A stretch of 64,000 nt of DNA from Nocardia otitidiscaviarum NBRC 14405 (lineage in GTDB: Bacteria > Actinomycetota > Actinomycetes > Mycobacteriales > Mycobacteriaceae), in assembly GCF_000308635.1 (NCBI RefSeq), contig NZ_BAGD01000054.1, forward strand, positions 62,001 to 126,000, written 5' to 3'. The notes under the pieces are model-generated. The model made no database searches. It had not been told where the DNA came from and worked only from the letters and a program-made list of their open reading frames with translations. Below, piece by piece: positions 51,698-61,049 of this stretch. A program made the translations under genes and the position numbers. Every line of letters starts with the position of its first letter. The first letter of the stretch is position 1.

Positions 51698-52501
51698 GTG
51701 AGGCGCGTGGTTTCCGCCCATATCGACGTCCGCGTGCACGCGGACACCGCCCTGGAATTCCAGATCGCCGTCGCCCGGCGGCCCGGTATCGAACTCGCCG
51801 AGACGTTGCGGTTCGAACTGGACGGACGCGGCGTGCTGGCCCGCGAGATCTCCGGATCGCACGGCACCCGCATCCACGTGCTGGGCGCCCGCGCCGGCGA
51901 GCTGCGGGTGCGCTATCGCGCCGTGGTGAGCGGGACGGCGACACCGGAGCCGATCACCGACTACGACCTCGCGCTGTACCTGCGGCCCAGCCGGTTCGCC
52001 GAATCCGATAGGCTGCTCGGCTTCGCGGCGGCCGAATTCGGGTTGGGCATAGGCGATTCCGGAACCGCGGACCGGGTGGCGGAGTGGGTCGGCACCCGCA
52101 TTCGCTATGTCACCGGCAGCAGCGGCCCCAGCGACGGCGCGGTGGAGACGCTGTTGGGCGGGGCCGGGGTGTGCCGCGACTTCTCCCATCTGGTGGTGGC
52201 GCTGCTGCGGGCGGTGGGTGTACCCGCCCGGGTCGCGGCGGTGTACGCGCCGGGCTGTGTGCCGATGGACTTCCACTCCATCGCCGAGGCGTACGTGGAC
52301 GGTCGGTGGCTGGCCCTGGATCCGACCGGGCTGGCCCCGCGCTCGACCATGGTCCGCATCGCCACCGGGCGCGATGCCTCCGATATCGCCTTTCTGGACA
52401 ATCACGGCGGTGATATCACCGTCGACGGGCTGCGGGTGGACGCGAGCGTGGACGGTGCGCTGCCGTGGGACGACCGTGGTCGGACTGTCGTCCTCGGCTG
52501 A
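51698..52501 (+). CDS. transglutaminase-like cysteine protease-fold protein
   Basis: A 267-residue protein of the bacterial transglutaminase-like group. An N-terminal beta domain (SAHIDVRVHADTALEFQIAVARRPGIEL...) precedes the papain-like core with the triad Cys in GGAGVCRDFSHLVVALLRAVGVPARVAAVYAPG, His in PMDFHSIAEAYV and Asp in ALDPTGLAPR. GTG 51698 starts at the conserved beta domain. There is no signal peptide, so it is cytoplasmic. Reaction unknown; such proteins act as amidases or peptidases. Confidence 0.87.
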   Translation: MRRVVSAHIDVRVHADTALEFQIAVARRPGIELAETLRFELDGRGVLAREISGSHGTRIHVLGARAGELRVRYRAVVSGTATPEPITDYDLALYLRPSRFAESDRLLGFAAAEFGLGIGDSGTADRVAEWVGTRIRYVTGSSGPSDGAVETLLGGAGVCRDFSHLVVALLRAVGVPARVAAVYAPGCVPMDFHSIAEAYVDGRWLALDPTGLAPRSTMVRIATGRDASDIAFLDNHGGDITVDGLRVDASVDGALPWDDRGRTVVLG

Positions 52502-52562
52502 TAGCTTGGGGACACCGGGGGGCTGGTTCTGGCGTCATCCGGGGTGCGGCGGGCTGGATGGG

Positions 52563-53204
52563 ATGCGACGGATGGATGCGAAGAACGCACGGCGACTGTG
52601 GACCGCGCTGGCGGTGGTGGCGCTGGTGGTGATCGCGGTGACGGCCGCGCTGGTGGGCCGGTCGCTGCCCGGTGCGACGATCGCGGGAACGGCGCTCCCT
52701 GCCGCTCCGGGGCTGGTCCCGGCGACCGCGCCGGTGCCGACCACACCGGGCACCACCACCGTGATCGAACCCGATCCGCTCACCCTGCTGCGGCCCGGGG
52801 ACTGCGTCGCGCTGCCGCCGGACGAGACCGATCCGCCGGAACCCGCGGAGTGCACCTCGCTGGCCGCGAATTACCGGGTGTTGCAGACCGGGCCGGAGCC
52901 GTGCACCGGTCCGCTGTACAAGGTCGAGGCCAGCAGCCGCGACCGCGCCGGGAACTACAACTACCACCTGTGCCTTGCCTACGACTGGCGTGCCGGAATG
53001 TGTTACGAGACCACGGATATGAACGATCCGGTCAAGGTGGACTGCGCCACGCCGGGACCGCATGTGGTGCAGGTGACGGCGGTCTTCGAGAACAGCCTCG
53101 ACGGAACGCGGTGCCCGACCGACCAGAACGGCGCGGTGGCGATCACCTGGGATAAAAGGATGCTGACGGTCTGCTTCCGCGGAGGCGACGACCCTGGTCG
53201 GTAA
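52563..53204 (+). CDS. LppU/SCO3897-like secreted or membrane-anchored protein
   Basis: A 213-residue protein with one N-terminal membrane segment (TALAVVALVVIAVTAALV) and a Pro/Thr-rich linker. The extracytoplasmic domain has eight cysteines in pairs (RPGDCVALPP, AECTSLAANYRV, GPEPCTGPLYKV, YHLCLAYDW, GMCYETTD, VDCATPGPHVVQVTAVF, TRCPTDQ, LTVCFRGG). This pattern fits the LppU-related actinobacterial family, though without a lipobox. Two ATGs (52563, 52572) are possible; the first is used. Function unknown. Confidence 0.72.
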   Translation: MRRMDAKNARRLWTALAVVALVVIAVTAALVGRSLPGATIAGTALPAAPGLVPATAPVPTTPGTTTVIEPDPLTLLRPGDCVALPPDETDPPEPAECTSLAANYRVLQTGPEPCTGPLYKVEASSRDRAGNYNYHLCLAYDWRAGMCYETTDMNDPVKVDCATPGPHVVQVTAVFENSLDGTRCPTDQNGAVAITWDKRMLTVCFRGGDDPGR

Positions 53205-53245
53205 GCGGTTCGATCCGCGCGGTCCGGTGTCGCGAATACCGCTGT

Positions 53246-54019
53246 ATGGCGCTGGATTCGATCGTGCCCGTCGTCGTGCCGATCCTGTTCGCGGGCGTGG
53301 CGGTGGCGGTATTCCTGGTCGGTGACCGGCTGCGGCCCGAGTCGTGGCGGCACGAGGACGAGGAGTCCGGGCATTCGTTCGTCCTGGACCTGGTGAACAT
53401 GTTCTTCGCCGCGGTGGTGGCCTTCGTGGTGGTGATCGCCTGGCAGGAGTACGACAACGCGCACGCGCACACCGTCGAGGAGGCCAAGGCGCTCATCGAA
53501 GTCCACACGGCAGCCGGCGATCTACCCGAGGCCGAGGGCGCCCGGGTGCGGGAGTTGGTGCGCGACTACACCGACGAGGTGATGTCGGGGGAGTGGGCGG
53601 TCATGGCCGCCGAGGGGCGGCTGAGCGCCACCGCGCAGGAGCTGCTCGACGACGTGGAAGTGGCCGTGGAGGCGGTACGCTCGACCGATCCGTTGGTGGT
53701 CGCGGCCCGCGCCGACGCGCTCGACGCGCTCGACACCGTGGGCGAGGCCCGATTCGAGCGCGCCCTCACCGCCGAATACCGCATGCCCCGACTCCTTTAT
53801 CTCGCACTGTGGTTGGCCACCGCCATGCTGTTGTGCGGGACCGTGCTCTCCGGGGTCGTGGTCACCCGGCGCAGCGTGATCATGACCGCGCTCTTCGGGC
53901 TGGTGGTGGGCGGCGTGATCATCGCGGTCTACCAGCTGGACCAGCCGTTCTCGGGCGCGAACGTGGTGCCGACGGACGCCTTCGAACTGGCACGCACGCG
54001 CTTCGAATCCGGCGACTAG
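53246..54019 (+). CDS. DUF4239 bestrophin-like membrane protein
   Basis: A 257-residue membrane protein of the DUF4239 group. Helices lie at about residues 8-25, 45-68, 185-207 and 214-234. The segment HSFVLDLVNMFFAAVVAFVVVIAWQEYDNAHAHTVEEAKALIEVHTAAGDLPEAEGARVRELVRDYTDEVMSGEW is the family hallmark; between the helix pairs is a cytoplasmic helical region. Function is unknown; a channel has been proposed. It is followed at 16 bases by the Gly-rich protein gene, likely the same operon. Confidence 0.82.
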   Translation: MALDSIVPVVVPILFAGVAVAVFLVGDRLRPESWRHEDEESGHSFVLDLVNMFFAAVVAFVVVIAWQEYDNAHAHTVEEAKALIEVHTAAGDLPEAEGARVRELVRDYTDEVMSGEWAVMAAEGRLSATAQELLDDVEVAVEAVRSTDPLVVAARADALDALDTVGEARFERALTAEYRMPRLLYLALWLATAMLLCGTVLSGVVVTRRSVIMTALFGLVVGGVIIAVYQLDQPFSGANVVPTDAFELARTRFESGD

Positions 54020-54035
54020 CGGAACGGAACCGCAG

Positions 54036-55391
54036 ATGACAACCGACTCGACCGCCGGCCGAACCCGCGCCGCGGCACGGCGATTCGGCCGGACCCTGCC
54101 ACTCGCCGCAGTATTGCTCATGCTGCACCCGGCTCCACTGCCCGCCGACCCCGGCCCGAGCGCGACGCCGTTCTCGAGCGAACTGCCCGCACAGGGCGAG
54201 CTGATCACCGGCAGCGCATCGGGCAGCGGCACCATACCCGACAGCGCTGCCGGTCTCGGCCCGCCCGGCACTGGCGACGCCACCACCGGCAGCCCACTGC
54301 AACTCGGCCCCGGCAGCGCTGCCACCTGGGCGGACGGCGGTGCCACCGACAGTACCGGTGCGCCCGAACTCGGTGGTATCCCAGCGCTTTCGACCGCCCC
54401 CGAATCCCTCGGTGGCCCCGGCACTTCGATCGGCCCCGAATCCCCCGGCGGCCCGGGGCAGTTGGGCGGGACCGAACCATCCAGGGGCGTAGAGCCTTTC
54501 GGTCACGCTGGGGCGGCAGGTAGTGCTGGAGCTTCGGGTAGCGCAGGGGGACTGGATAGCGCTGGGGCGTCGGGCAGTGCTGGGGCGTCGGGCGGTCTCC
54601 TGACGGACGGTGATCCCGAATCACATGACGGCGTGGCGGATGGTGGTGGGGGAAGTGGCGTGCTTCCGCTGTCGATCGGCAGTGGGAGCGCCGCGGCCGC
54701 CGGTGGGGCGGGTGTCGGGCATGTGGACACCGACGAGGGCGGCGTGGACACCGATGGGGGCGGCGTGGACACCGATGGGGGCGGCGTGGACACCGATGGG
54801 GGCGGCGTGGACACCGATGGGGGCGGCGGCGATATCGCGATCGGCGCGGCCGATGCCGCCTATGTCACCGGTGACGTGGCGAGGACGGCAGGGGAGCTGT
54901 TGGGGTTCGAGTCCGGGAGCGTGGCCACCGCGTGTGCGGGCAGCGCTGTGCTCGGGAGTGCCGCACTGGCGGCGGGGTCGGGCGGCTCCGGGTCACTGCT
55001 GCCCGGGCTGCTCGTCGGCGGTGGGTCGAGCGGGTCGGGGGCGGGCAGCGTGGTGGTGGGTCGTGCGGCTGCCGGGAGTGCGCTGCTGACCTGTCTACTG
55101 CTCTTGCCCGTGCCGGAATCGCCCGGGATCCCGCTCGAGCTCGGGCCCGTTGCCGTACCGCCGGTCGCCGCGCCGCCGGAGCCGCAGGTTCCGGTGCGGA
55201 CGCCGGAACCGCTCGCCCGGACACCGCTCGAACCGGCGATTCCGGTGGTGGCGGCACCGACCCCGCGCCCGCCCGCACCGCCCGCGGCCGCCCCGGACAC
55301 CGGGTGGACGGCGCTCCAGATGATGACCGTCCTGATCATCACGCTCATCGCGGCCGCTCGGGTGCGTGCGCTGCGCATTCCGCGCGCCTGA
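54036..55391 (+). CDS. large Gly/Ser-rich exported protein with VDTDGGG repeats
   Basis: A 451-residue low-complexity protein; no known family. After a signal-like N-terminus (RFGRTLPLAAVLLMLHPAPLPA) comes Gly/Ser/Pro-rich sequence with PESLGGPG- and GSAGASGSAG-type repeats, then five copies of VDTDGGG (first VDTDEGG), then a hydrophobic Gly-rich region (about 285-355), a Pro-rich linker and a C-terminal membrane helix with a short basic tail (MMTVLIITLIAAARVRALRIPRA). There is no LPXTG, so it should be anchored by the C-terminal helix. The Asp-x-Asp-Gly repeats may bind calcium. Likely a cell-surface protein of variable length. Confidence 0.7.
   Translation: MTTDSTAGRTRAAARRFGRTLPLAAVLLMLHPAPLPADPGPSATPFSSELPAQGELITGSASGSGTIPDSAAGLGPPGTGDATTGSPLQLGPGSAATWADGGATDSTGAPELGGIPALSTAPESLGGPGTSIGPESPGGPGQLGGTEPSRGVEPFGHAGAAGSAGASGSAGGLDSAGASGSAGASGGLLTDGDPESHDGVADGGGGSGVLPLSIGSGSAAAAGGAGVGHVDTDEGGVDTDGGGVDTDGGGVDTDGGGVDTDGGGGDIAIGAADAAYVTGDVARTAGELLGFESGSVATACAGSAVLGSAALAAGSGGSGSLLPGLLVGGGSSGSGAGSVVVGRAAAGSALLTCLLLLPVPESPGIPLELGPVAVPPVAAPPEPQVPVRTPEPLARTPLEPAIPVVAAPTPRPPAPPAAAPDTGWTALQMMTVLIITLIAAARVRALRIPRA
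54723..54827 (+). repeat. 21-bp minisatellite, 5 perfect-to-near-perfect copies
   Basis: A unit starting GTGGACACCGATGGG and encoding V-D-T-D-G-G-G is repeated five times without interruption; only the first copy differs (Glu for Gly). Near-identity at the DNA level suggests recent expansion, and copy number is likely to vary between strains. Confidence 0.95.
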
Positions 55392-55440
55392 CTGCGTCCA
55401 CCGTGTACTCGGCGGGGGAGCGGGTATCCGCCAGCTGTGA

Positions 55441-55650
55441 TCAGCGCGGCTCCTCGTATCGACGCACGCGGCGGCGATCTGCTGCCGAACCCGCTTCGGG
55501 CTGTACCGTGGTGGCGACCTCGTCGACGACCACGAGGCTGCCGTCGGCCGCGCGTCGTATCGCCCGGATCCGCGGATCAGCCACCGCTATCGGATCCACC
55601 GCCGGTACACGGCCGACAAACCAACGAGAAGTACTGGAGCCGAACCCCAT
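55441..55650 (-). CDS. possible small protein in the 55392-55666 gap
   Basis: A 69-codon leftward frame ends VPAVDPIAVADPRIRAIRRAADGSLVVVDEVATTVQPEAGSAADRRRVRRYEEPR. The segment ADGSLVVVDEVATT is protein-like, and the frame might start at ATG 55650 or GTG 55608. Third-position GC is lower than in neighbours, and no clear ribosome site exists. Family unknown. Confidence 0.35.
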   Translation of the reverse strand: MGFGSSTSRWFVGRVPAVDPIAVADPRIRAIRRAADGSLVVVDEVATTVQPEAGSAADRRRVRRYEEPR

Positions 55651-55666
55651 TCATCGGGAGCCTGAT

Positions 55667-56353
55667 ATGACATTCGACGACCCCCGCGACAGCGGGCGGC
55701 GACTACGCGACGACGATATTCGCGTCACCTCCGGAAAGACCACGCTGACAGGACATCTCACCATTCCGGAGCGGCCGATGGGTTTGGTCGTCTTCGCGCA
55801 CGGCAGCGGCAGCGGGCGGTACAGCCCGCGCAATCGGCACGTGGCGGCCGTCCTGGACCGGGCCGGAATCGGCACGCTGCTGGTCGATCTGCTCACGCCG
55901 AACGAGGAAGCCGCGCGCGCCAATGTCTTCGACATCGAACTGCTGGCGCGGCGACTGGCCGATGTGACCCGCGCGCTCGCGACGGAGAGCCGCACCGACG
56001 GCCTGGCGCTGGGGTACTTCGGGGCTAGCACCGGCGCGGCCGCGGCCCTGTACGCGGCCGCCGACCCCGAACTGGGCGTTCGCACCGTGGTGTCGCGCGG
56101 CGGGCGGCCCGATCTGGCCGGCGCCGCACTGTCCCGGGTGCAGGCGCCCACCCTGCTCATCGTCGGCGGTGACGACCCGCTGGTGCTGGAGCTGAACCAC
56201 GGCGCGCAGGCGGCCATGACCTGCGAGACCGAGATCCGGGTGATCCCCGGGGCCAGCCACCTGTTCGTCGAGGAGGGCACCCTCGATCAGGTCGCCGGGC
56301 TCGCTCGCGACTGGTTCACCACCCGTCTCGCCCCGGCGACCGCCGCCAGCTGA
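55667..56353 (+). CDS. alpha/beta hydrolase, dienelactone-hydrolase type
   Basis: A 228-residue alpha/beta hydrolase. MGLVVFAHGSGSGRYSPRNRHVAAVLDRAGIGTLLVDLLT holds the oxyanion HG motif; the nucleophile is Ser in LGYFGASTGAAAALYAA (GxSxG); the acid is Asp in LIVGGDDPLVLELN, and the His is in IPGASHLFVEEGTLDQV. ATG 55667 follows GGGAG. These single-domain proteins often accompany phosphoribosyltransferases or stress genes in actinobacteria; substrate unknown. Confidence 0.88.
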   Translation: MTFDDPRDSGRRLRDDDIRVTSGKTTLTGHLTIPERPMGLVVFAHGSGSGRYSPRNRHVAAVLDRAGIGTLLVDLLTPNEEAARANVFDIELLARRLADVTRALATESRTDGLALGYFGASTGAAAALYAAADPELGVRTVVSRGGRPDLAGAALSRVQAPTLLIVGGDDPLVLELNHGAQAAMTCETEIRVIPGASHLFVEEGTLDQVAGLARDWFTTRLAPATAAS

Positions 56354-56391
56354 CGCCGCGCCGATCCACAGCGGGGCGCACACCACCCCCG

Positions 56392-57615
56392 TCAGGCGCG
56401 CAACCGCACCGGCAGGCGCTGGTGACCATTGGACACGAAGCTGACCACGGGCTCGTACCCGGACGGCTCGGCGGCCAGCCGCACGTCCGGGAAGCGCTCG
56501 AACAGCGCGGGCAGGGCGATGGCCGCCTCCAGCCGGGCCAGGGGAGCGCCGATGCAGTGGTGCGCGCCGTGGCCGAAGGCGACATGCTGATCCTTGGTGG
56601 TGCGGTGCACGTCGAACGCGTCGGCGTCGGCGCCGTGGACCTTCGGATCGCGGCTGGCGGCGGCGTAGGAGGCGAGGATCGCCTCGCCCTTGGGGATGCG
56701 GAAGCCGTCGATATCGATGTCCTCCACGGCATAGCGCAGCGGCAGATGCGCGACCGGCGACTGATAGCGCAGCGCCTCCTCGATCACATCCGACCACGGC
56801 ACCTTGCCCGCGCGGACGTCGGCGAGCTGCTCGGGGTGGTTCAGCAGTGCGAAGATGGCCTGGTCGAGCAGGTTCACCGTGGTCTCGTGCCCGGCATTGA
56901 TGACCAGCATGAGGGTGTCGCAGAGTTCCTTGTCGGTCAGCCGCGAACCGTCGTCGTCGCGGGTGCCGATGAGGACGCTGGTGATGTCCTCGCCCGGAGT
57001 CTCCCTCCGGAAAGCGACGAGTTCGCCGACGAGCCGGAACATTTCGAGATAGTTGGCCTGCGCCTGCTCGGCGGTGAAGGTGCCGTCGAAGAAGCCGTCC
57101 ACGCACTTGTGCATGGCCGGGCCGAGATGGTCCGGAATGCCGATGAGCTCGCTGATCACCCGGATCGGTACCGGGTAGGCGTAGCGCGCCCGCAGATCCA
57201 CCACCGCGTCGGCCGGTTCGGCGGCCAGTTCGTCGAGCAGGGCCGCGGTGATCTCCTCGATGCGCTCGCGCATGGCCGTGGTGCGGCGGTGGGTGAAGGC
57301 GGGGGAGACCAGTTTGCGCAGTCGGCGGTGGTCGGCGCCGTAGGCGGTGAACATATTGTCCACCGCCACCCACGGCAGCAGCGGCCACGATTCGGTGATC
57401 TCGCCGTTGATGAAGGCCGACCAGTGCTGGCGCGGATCCTTGGAGACGCGCGGATCGGCCAGCAGTCCCTTGAGGATCGCCTGGTCGGTCACCGACCAGG
57501 CGGGTACGCCGCCGGGCAGTTCGATCAGCGTGATCGGGCCGCGCTCGCGGATCCGCGCGTTCTCACCTTGAATATCCGTGCCCGTCGGGTCCAGGACGAT
57601 CGGGTCATACTCCAT
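56392..57615 (-). CDS. cytochrome P450, CYP154-like
   Basis: A 407-residue P450 whose opening half ([64 protein letters not shown]) resembles CYP154 of Streptomyces. All catalytic motifs are intact: I-helix [11 protein letters not shown], ExxR in EEALRYQSP, and haem loop [20 protein letters not shown] 57615 follows AAGGAG seven bases upstream. It is 11 bases downstream of the CYP157-like gene, so they form one operon as in Streptomyces. CYP154 enzymes hydroxylate macrolide or aromatic substrates; the substrate here is unknown. Confidence 0.9.
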   Translation of the reverse strand: MEYDPIVLDPTGTDIQGENARIRERGPITLIELPGGVPAWSVTDQAILKGLLADPRVSKDPRQHWSAFINGEITESWPLLPWVAVDNMFTAYGADHRRLRKLVSPAFTHRRTTAMRERIEEITAALLDELAAEPADAVVDLRARYAYPVPIRVISELIGIPDHLGPAMHKCVDGFFDGTFTAEQAQANYLEMFRLVGELVAFRRETPGEDITSVLIGTRDDDGSRLTDKELCDTLMLVINAGHETTVNLLDQAIFALLNHPEQLADVRAGKVPWSDVIEEALRYQSPVAHLPLRYAVEDIDIDGFRIPKGEAILASYAAASRDPKVHGADADAFDVHRTTKDQHVAFGHGAHHCIGAPLARLEAAIALPALFERFPDVRLAAEPSGYEPVVSFVSNGHQRLPVRLRA

Positions 57616-57626
57616 CGGACAACTCC

Positions 57627-58937
57627 TTAAACCGAATTCAGCGGAGGGGACGGTGGGAAGACGACCGGCAGCGACGCCATGGCGCGGTGGAAAGGTCCCG
57701 GCCGCCAGACGATCTCGTCGGGGGTGACCGCCAGCCGCAGTTCCGGCAGCACATCGAGCAGCTGGTCGATGGCATCCTGAACCACCAGGTAGGCAACCGA
57801 TTTGGCGGGGCACGCGTGCGGTCCGGCGCTCCATGCCAGATGGGAGCGGTTGCCGGTGCGGTCGCCGCCGCGAATCCGGGGATCGTTGTTGCAGCCCGCC
57901 AGGCTGATCACCACGGGCTGGTGCGCGGGCAGCCAGGTGTTGTCGATGAGGATCGGCTGGCGCGGGTAGCTGATGCTGAAGTTCGCCATCGGCGGGTCGT
58001 TGAACAGCACCTCGTCGAGCGCGTCCCGGGTGGACAGGCTGCCGGTGAGGAACCCGCCCGCGAACCGGTCGTCGGTGAGCATGAGCAGCAGCGTGTTGGT
58101 GATCAGGTTCTGCTGCGGTTCGATGCCCGCGCCGTAGAAGCTGATGAGCTGGTAGAGCATTTCCTCGTCGGTGAGGTTGGCCGGATGGCTCGCCATGCGT
58201 GAGGTGACGTCGTCGGCGGGCTCCGCCCGGCGCAGTGCGATCAGCTCCATGAGCGCCTCGCTCAGATGCTGCATGCCCCAGGCGGCGTTCACGGTGTCGA
58301 ACAGCGCCGCCATCCCGGTGGCCACCCGCTGCCCCAATTCCGCCGAGCAGCCCACCATCTGGTTGAGCACCTCGAAGACCAGCGGAAAGGCGTACTGGCT
58401 CACCAGATCCGCCGATCCGGTCTCACAGAAGGAGTTGATCAGCGGGGCCGCGACCTGCTCGACGGTGATGTGCAGGGTGTGCAGGTCGATGCCGTCGATA
58501 CCGGCGACGTAGCTCTGCCGGTAGCGGGCGTGCGTGGGCCCGGCATTGCGCAGGGCGTTCGGGTACCACTGCATCATCGGCTTGACCGGGCACTCGTCGG
58601 GCACCGACTGCTGCCAGGTGCGCGGATCGGCGGGGAAGTGCTCCGGGTCGTTGAGGATGCGCAGCGCCGTCTGATAGCCGATCACCAGCGTGGCGGGCAC
58701 GCCCGGGGCCAGTTCGATGGGGACGAGCGAACCGTACTTGTCGCGCATCTCCCGGTAGGCCCGGTGCGGATCGGCCGCGAACTCCTCCGAGTGCAGCACC
58801 ATATGCGGGCCGGCGGAGTCGACGGGCGATCCGTACTGGACGGGTAGGGCATCCGTGGTGGCACCGAAGCGCGGTGAGGAAGTGGTCAAAGGGGTAGCTC
58901 CAAATAGTGGGACAGCCGATCTATCACCCGAGACCAT
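57627..58937 (-). CDS. atypical cytochrome P450, CYP157-like, without ExxR
   Basis: A 436-residue P450-fold protein. The haem Cys is retained in [19 protein letters not shown], but the residue two after it is Ala in place of the usual Gly. The K-helix motif reads DEVLFNDPP, so the ExxR arginine is Phe. The I-helix reads GAGIEPQQN, without the acid-Thr pair. Loss of ExxR is a known property of CYP157, the normal partner of CYP154 in Streptomyces. It may not oxidise a substrate in the usual way. ATG 58937 follows AAGGA six bases upstream, and lies 18 bases after the kinase stop. Confidence 0.85.
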   Translation of the reverse strand: MVSGDRSAVPLFGATPLTTSSPRFGATTDALPVQYGSPVDSAGPHMVLHSEEFAADPHRAYREMRDKYGSLVPIELAPGVPATLVIGYQTALRILNDPEHFPADPRTWQQSVPDECPVKPMMQWYPNALRNAGPTHARYRQSYVAGIDGIDLHTLHITVEQVAAPLINSFCETGSADLVSQYAFPLVFEVLNQMVGCSAELGQRVATGMAALFDTVNAAWGMQHLSEALMELIALRRAEPADDVTSRMASHPANLTDEEMLYQLISFYGAGIEPQQNLITNTLLLMLTDDRFAGGFLTGSLSTRDALDEVLFNDPPMANFSISYPRQPILIDNTWLPAHQPVVISLAGCNNDPRIRGGDRTGNRSHLAWSAGPHACPAKSVAYLVVQDAIDQLLDVLPELRLAVTPDEIVWRPGPFHRAMASLPVVFPPSPPLNSV

Positions 58938-58955
58938 CTCACATTCCTTGCTGCC

Positions 58956-60311
58956 CTAACGATTTCGCATGTCCACGCTAGCACCCGGACAGCGAACCGG
59001 CTTCTCGTGCGCGGCGACCGGTAGTCGGAAGCCCACGCGCGCACCGCCTTCGGGGTGGTTGTCGGCGTGCGTCACGCCGCCGTGCGCGGTGACGATATCG
59101 CGGACAATGGCCAGGCCCAGGCCGGATCCGGGGGCGGAGCGGGTGGCGTCGGCGCGATAGAACCGGCCGAAAACGGCCTCTCGGTCGGAGTCGGCGATCC
59201 CAGGGCCGTGGTCCCGAACGGTGAGATCGGCCGCGCACACGGCGATCTCGACCGGGGTGTCGGGCGGACCGAATTTGAGTGCGTTGGCGATGAGATTGTC
59301 GACGCAGCGGGCCAGGGCACGCGGACGACCGGAGACCGGCACCGGGTCGGTGACGGTGAGGACGACGGCGCGTCCGCTGCGGCGGCGGACGCGGTGCGCG
59401 CACTCCCGCGCCACCTCCGCCAGCGACAGGGTTTCGGGCTCCTCGGCGGCGTACTGATCGGTGGCCAGATCGACCAGCTCCCGGACCAGTTCGTCCAGTG
59501 CCTTCGCCTCCTGGACCAGGGTGGCCAGCACCTGGGCCTCGTCCTCGGGGGCCAGCCGTCCCCGGGCGCGCTGGAGGAGTTCGGCGCTGCCGCGCACCGA
59601 GGTGAGCGGGGTGCGCAATTCGTGCCCGGCGTCCTCGGCCAGGCGCTGCTGCTGCGCCCGCGCGAACCGCAGCGCGGCGAGCATGGTGTTGAAGCTGCGG
59701 GTCAGTTCGCCGACCTCACCGGACTCGGCCGCGGGCAGGGTGACCGTGAGGTCCTGGGTGCTGGCGATGCGGTCGGTGGCGGCGGCCAGGCGGCGGATCG
59801 GCCGCAGGATGCGGCCGATGGCCAGCCAGCACAGCAGCGCCGCCGCCAGCAGTGCCACCGCGGTGATGGCGGCCGTGCGCCACAGGAATTCGCGGTCGAT
59901 GCGCTCCACATCGGCGTAGTTCTGGCTCACCATGACCGCGCCGCCGCCCGGACGGCCCTTGGTGAGCACGCCGTAGCCGATACCGTCGACCTCGATCTCG
60001 GTCTCGTTGCGTCCGCTCCCGGCGGCGGCGATGGCGCGGTCGGCCGCGGTGACCGGCAGTGGCGCTCGTCCCGGGACCAGGGGGAGCACCGTGCCGTCCG
60101 GCAGCAGCAGCTGTTCGGTCATATCCGGGCGGACCGGCAGCGGTGCGTCCGCCGCCAGCAGGGCCAGGACGGTGTCGGCGCGATCGGTCAAGCCGCGGTC
60201 CACCTGGTCGGCCACCAGCGGGCTGACATTGCGGTACGCCGTCACGATGGTGACCACGATGGCGACCGTGACCGCGAACACCGCGACGAGAGTGATTCGG
60301 GTGCGCAGCAT
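58956..60311 (-). CDS. sensor histidine kinase, MprB-like
   Basis: A 451-residue orthodox kinase: membrane helix 1 (about residues 6-28), extracytoplasmic sensor (about 29-145), helix 2 (about 146-168), HAMP linker, then the kinase core. The phospho-acceptor His is in LAEDAGHELRTPLTSVRGSAEL; N box VDNLIANALKFG; G1 RDHGPGIAD; F box FGRFYRAD; G2 GSGLGLAIVRD. Its ATG overlaps the regulator stop as TAATG. The sensor domain is unfamiliar. It lies upstream of the two P450 genes on the same strand at 18 bases, so it may sense the signal that sets P450 expression. Confidence 0.9.
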   Translation of the reverse strand: MLRTRITLVAVFAVTVAIVVTIVTAYRNVSPLVADQVDRGLTDRADTVLALLAADAPLPVRPDMTEQLLLPDGTVLPLVPGRAPLPVTAADRAIAAAGSGRNETEIEVDGIGYGVLTKGRPGGGAVMVSQNYADVERIDREFLWRTAAITAVALLAAALLCWLAIGRILRPIRRLAAATDRIASTQDLTVTLPAAESGEVGELTRSFNTMLAALRFARAQQQRLAEDAGHELRTPLTSVRGSAELLQRARGRLAPEDEAQVLATLVQEAKALDELVRELVDLATDQYAAEEPETLSLAEVARECAHRVRRRSGRAVVLTVTDPVPVSGRPRALARCVDNLIANALKFGPPDTPVEIAVCAADLTVRDHGPGIADSDREAVFGRFYRADATRSAPGSGLGLAIVRDIVTAHGGVTHADNHPEGGARVGFRLPVAAHEKPVRCPGASVDMRNR

Positions 60312-61003
60312 TACGCGGGCCGGATGGTGTAGCCGACATTGCGGACGGTGTGGATGAGCCGAACCGCCCCGCCCGCTTCGGTTTTGCGCCGCAGGTAGCC
60401 GATATACACGTCCAGGGACCGGGATTCGGTGTCGAAGTCGAATCCCCAGATGTCCTCGTAGATGCGGCTGCGCGGCAGCACCAGGCGCTCATTGCGCATG
60501 AGCAGTTCCAGGACGTCGAACTCGGTGCGGGTGAGTTCCAGATCCCGGCCGCCGCGGCGCACCTCGCGGGTGGCCGGATCCAGGGTGAGGTCGGCGACGG
60601 TGAGGGCGCGCTGTTCCGGATCGGGTGCGCTGCGCCGCAGCAGCGCCCGCAGCCGGGCCAGCAGTTCCTCGGTGTCGAAGGGTTTGGCCAGGTAGTCGTC
60701 GGCCCCGGCGTCGAGTCCGGCGACCCGGTCGCCGACCTGGTGCCGGGCGGTGAGCACCAGGATCGGCAGCCGGTCGCCGCGGCGGCGCAGCACCCGGCAC
60801 AGCGAGAGTCCGTCCAGTTCCGGCATGACCACATCCACCACCGCCAGATCCGGCCGCTGGGTCGCCAGCACGGTGAGCGCCGCGCTGCCGTCGGCGGCCT
60901 GGAGCACCCGGTAGCCCTCGAAGCGCAGCAGCTGGTCCAGGGTGCTGCGGACGTTCGGGTCGTCCTCGACAATGAGAACGGCGGGGGCGGTCGGTATGTT
61001 CAC
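60311..61003 (-). CDS. OmpR-family response regulator, MprA-like
   Basis: A 230-residue regulator, the MprA length. Receiver: acid pair in [10 protein letters not shown], phospho-acceptor Asp in [15 protein letters not shown], Thr in LVLTARH and Lys in YLAKPF. C-terminal winged helix: [63 protein letters not shown] 61003 is chosen because a fold-start follows within nine residues; ATG 61036 is an alternative. It partners the kinase with a one-base overlap and probably drives the whole run down to the P450 genes. Confidence 0.92.
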   Translation of the reverse strand: MNIPTAPAVLIVEDDPNVRSTLDQLLRFEGYRVLQAADGSAALTVLATQRPDLAVVDVVMPELDGLSLCRVLRRRGDRLPILVLTARHQVGDRVAGLDAGADDYLAKPFDTEELLARLRALLRRSAPDPEQRALTVADLTLDPATREVRRGGRDLELTRTEFDVLELLMRNERLVLPRSRIYEDIWGFDFDTESRSLDVYIGYLRRKTEAGGAVRLIHTVRNVGYTIRPA

Positions 61004-61049
61004 TGGCTCATTCTGCCGGTCACAGGCGTCGAACATGATGGTCGCGGAC

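Noticed and set aside
55313..55391. Sortase signal at the C-terminus of the Gly-rich protein
   Set aside because: There is a hydrophobic helix and basic tail, but no LPXTG-like motif before it.
56392..58937. P450 pair as tailoring enzymes of the terpene locus
   Set aside because: They are about 8 kb away, separated by envelope and glycolipid genes on both strands, and pair better with the two-component genes.
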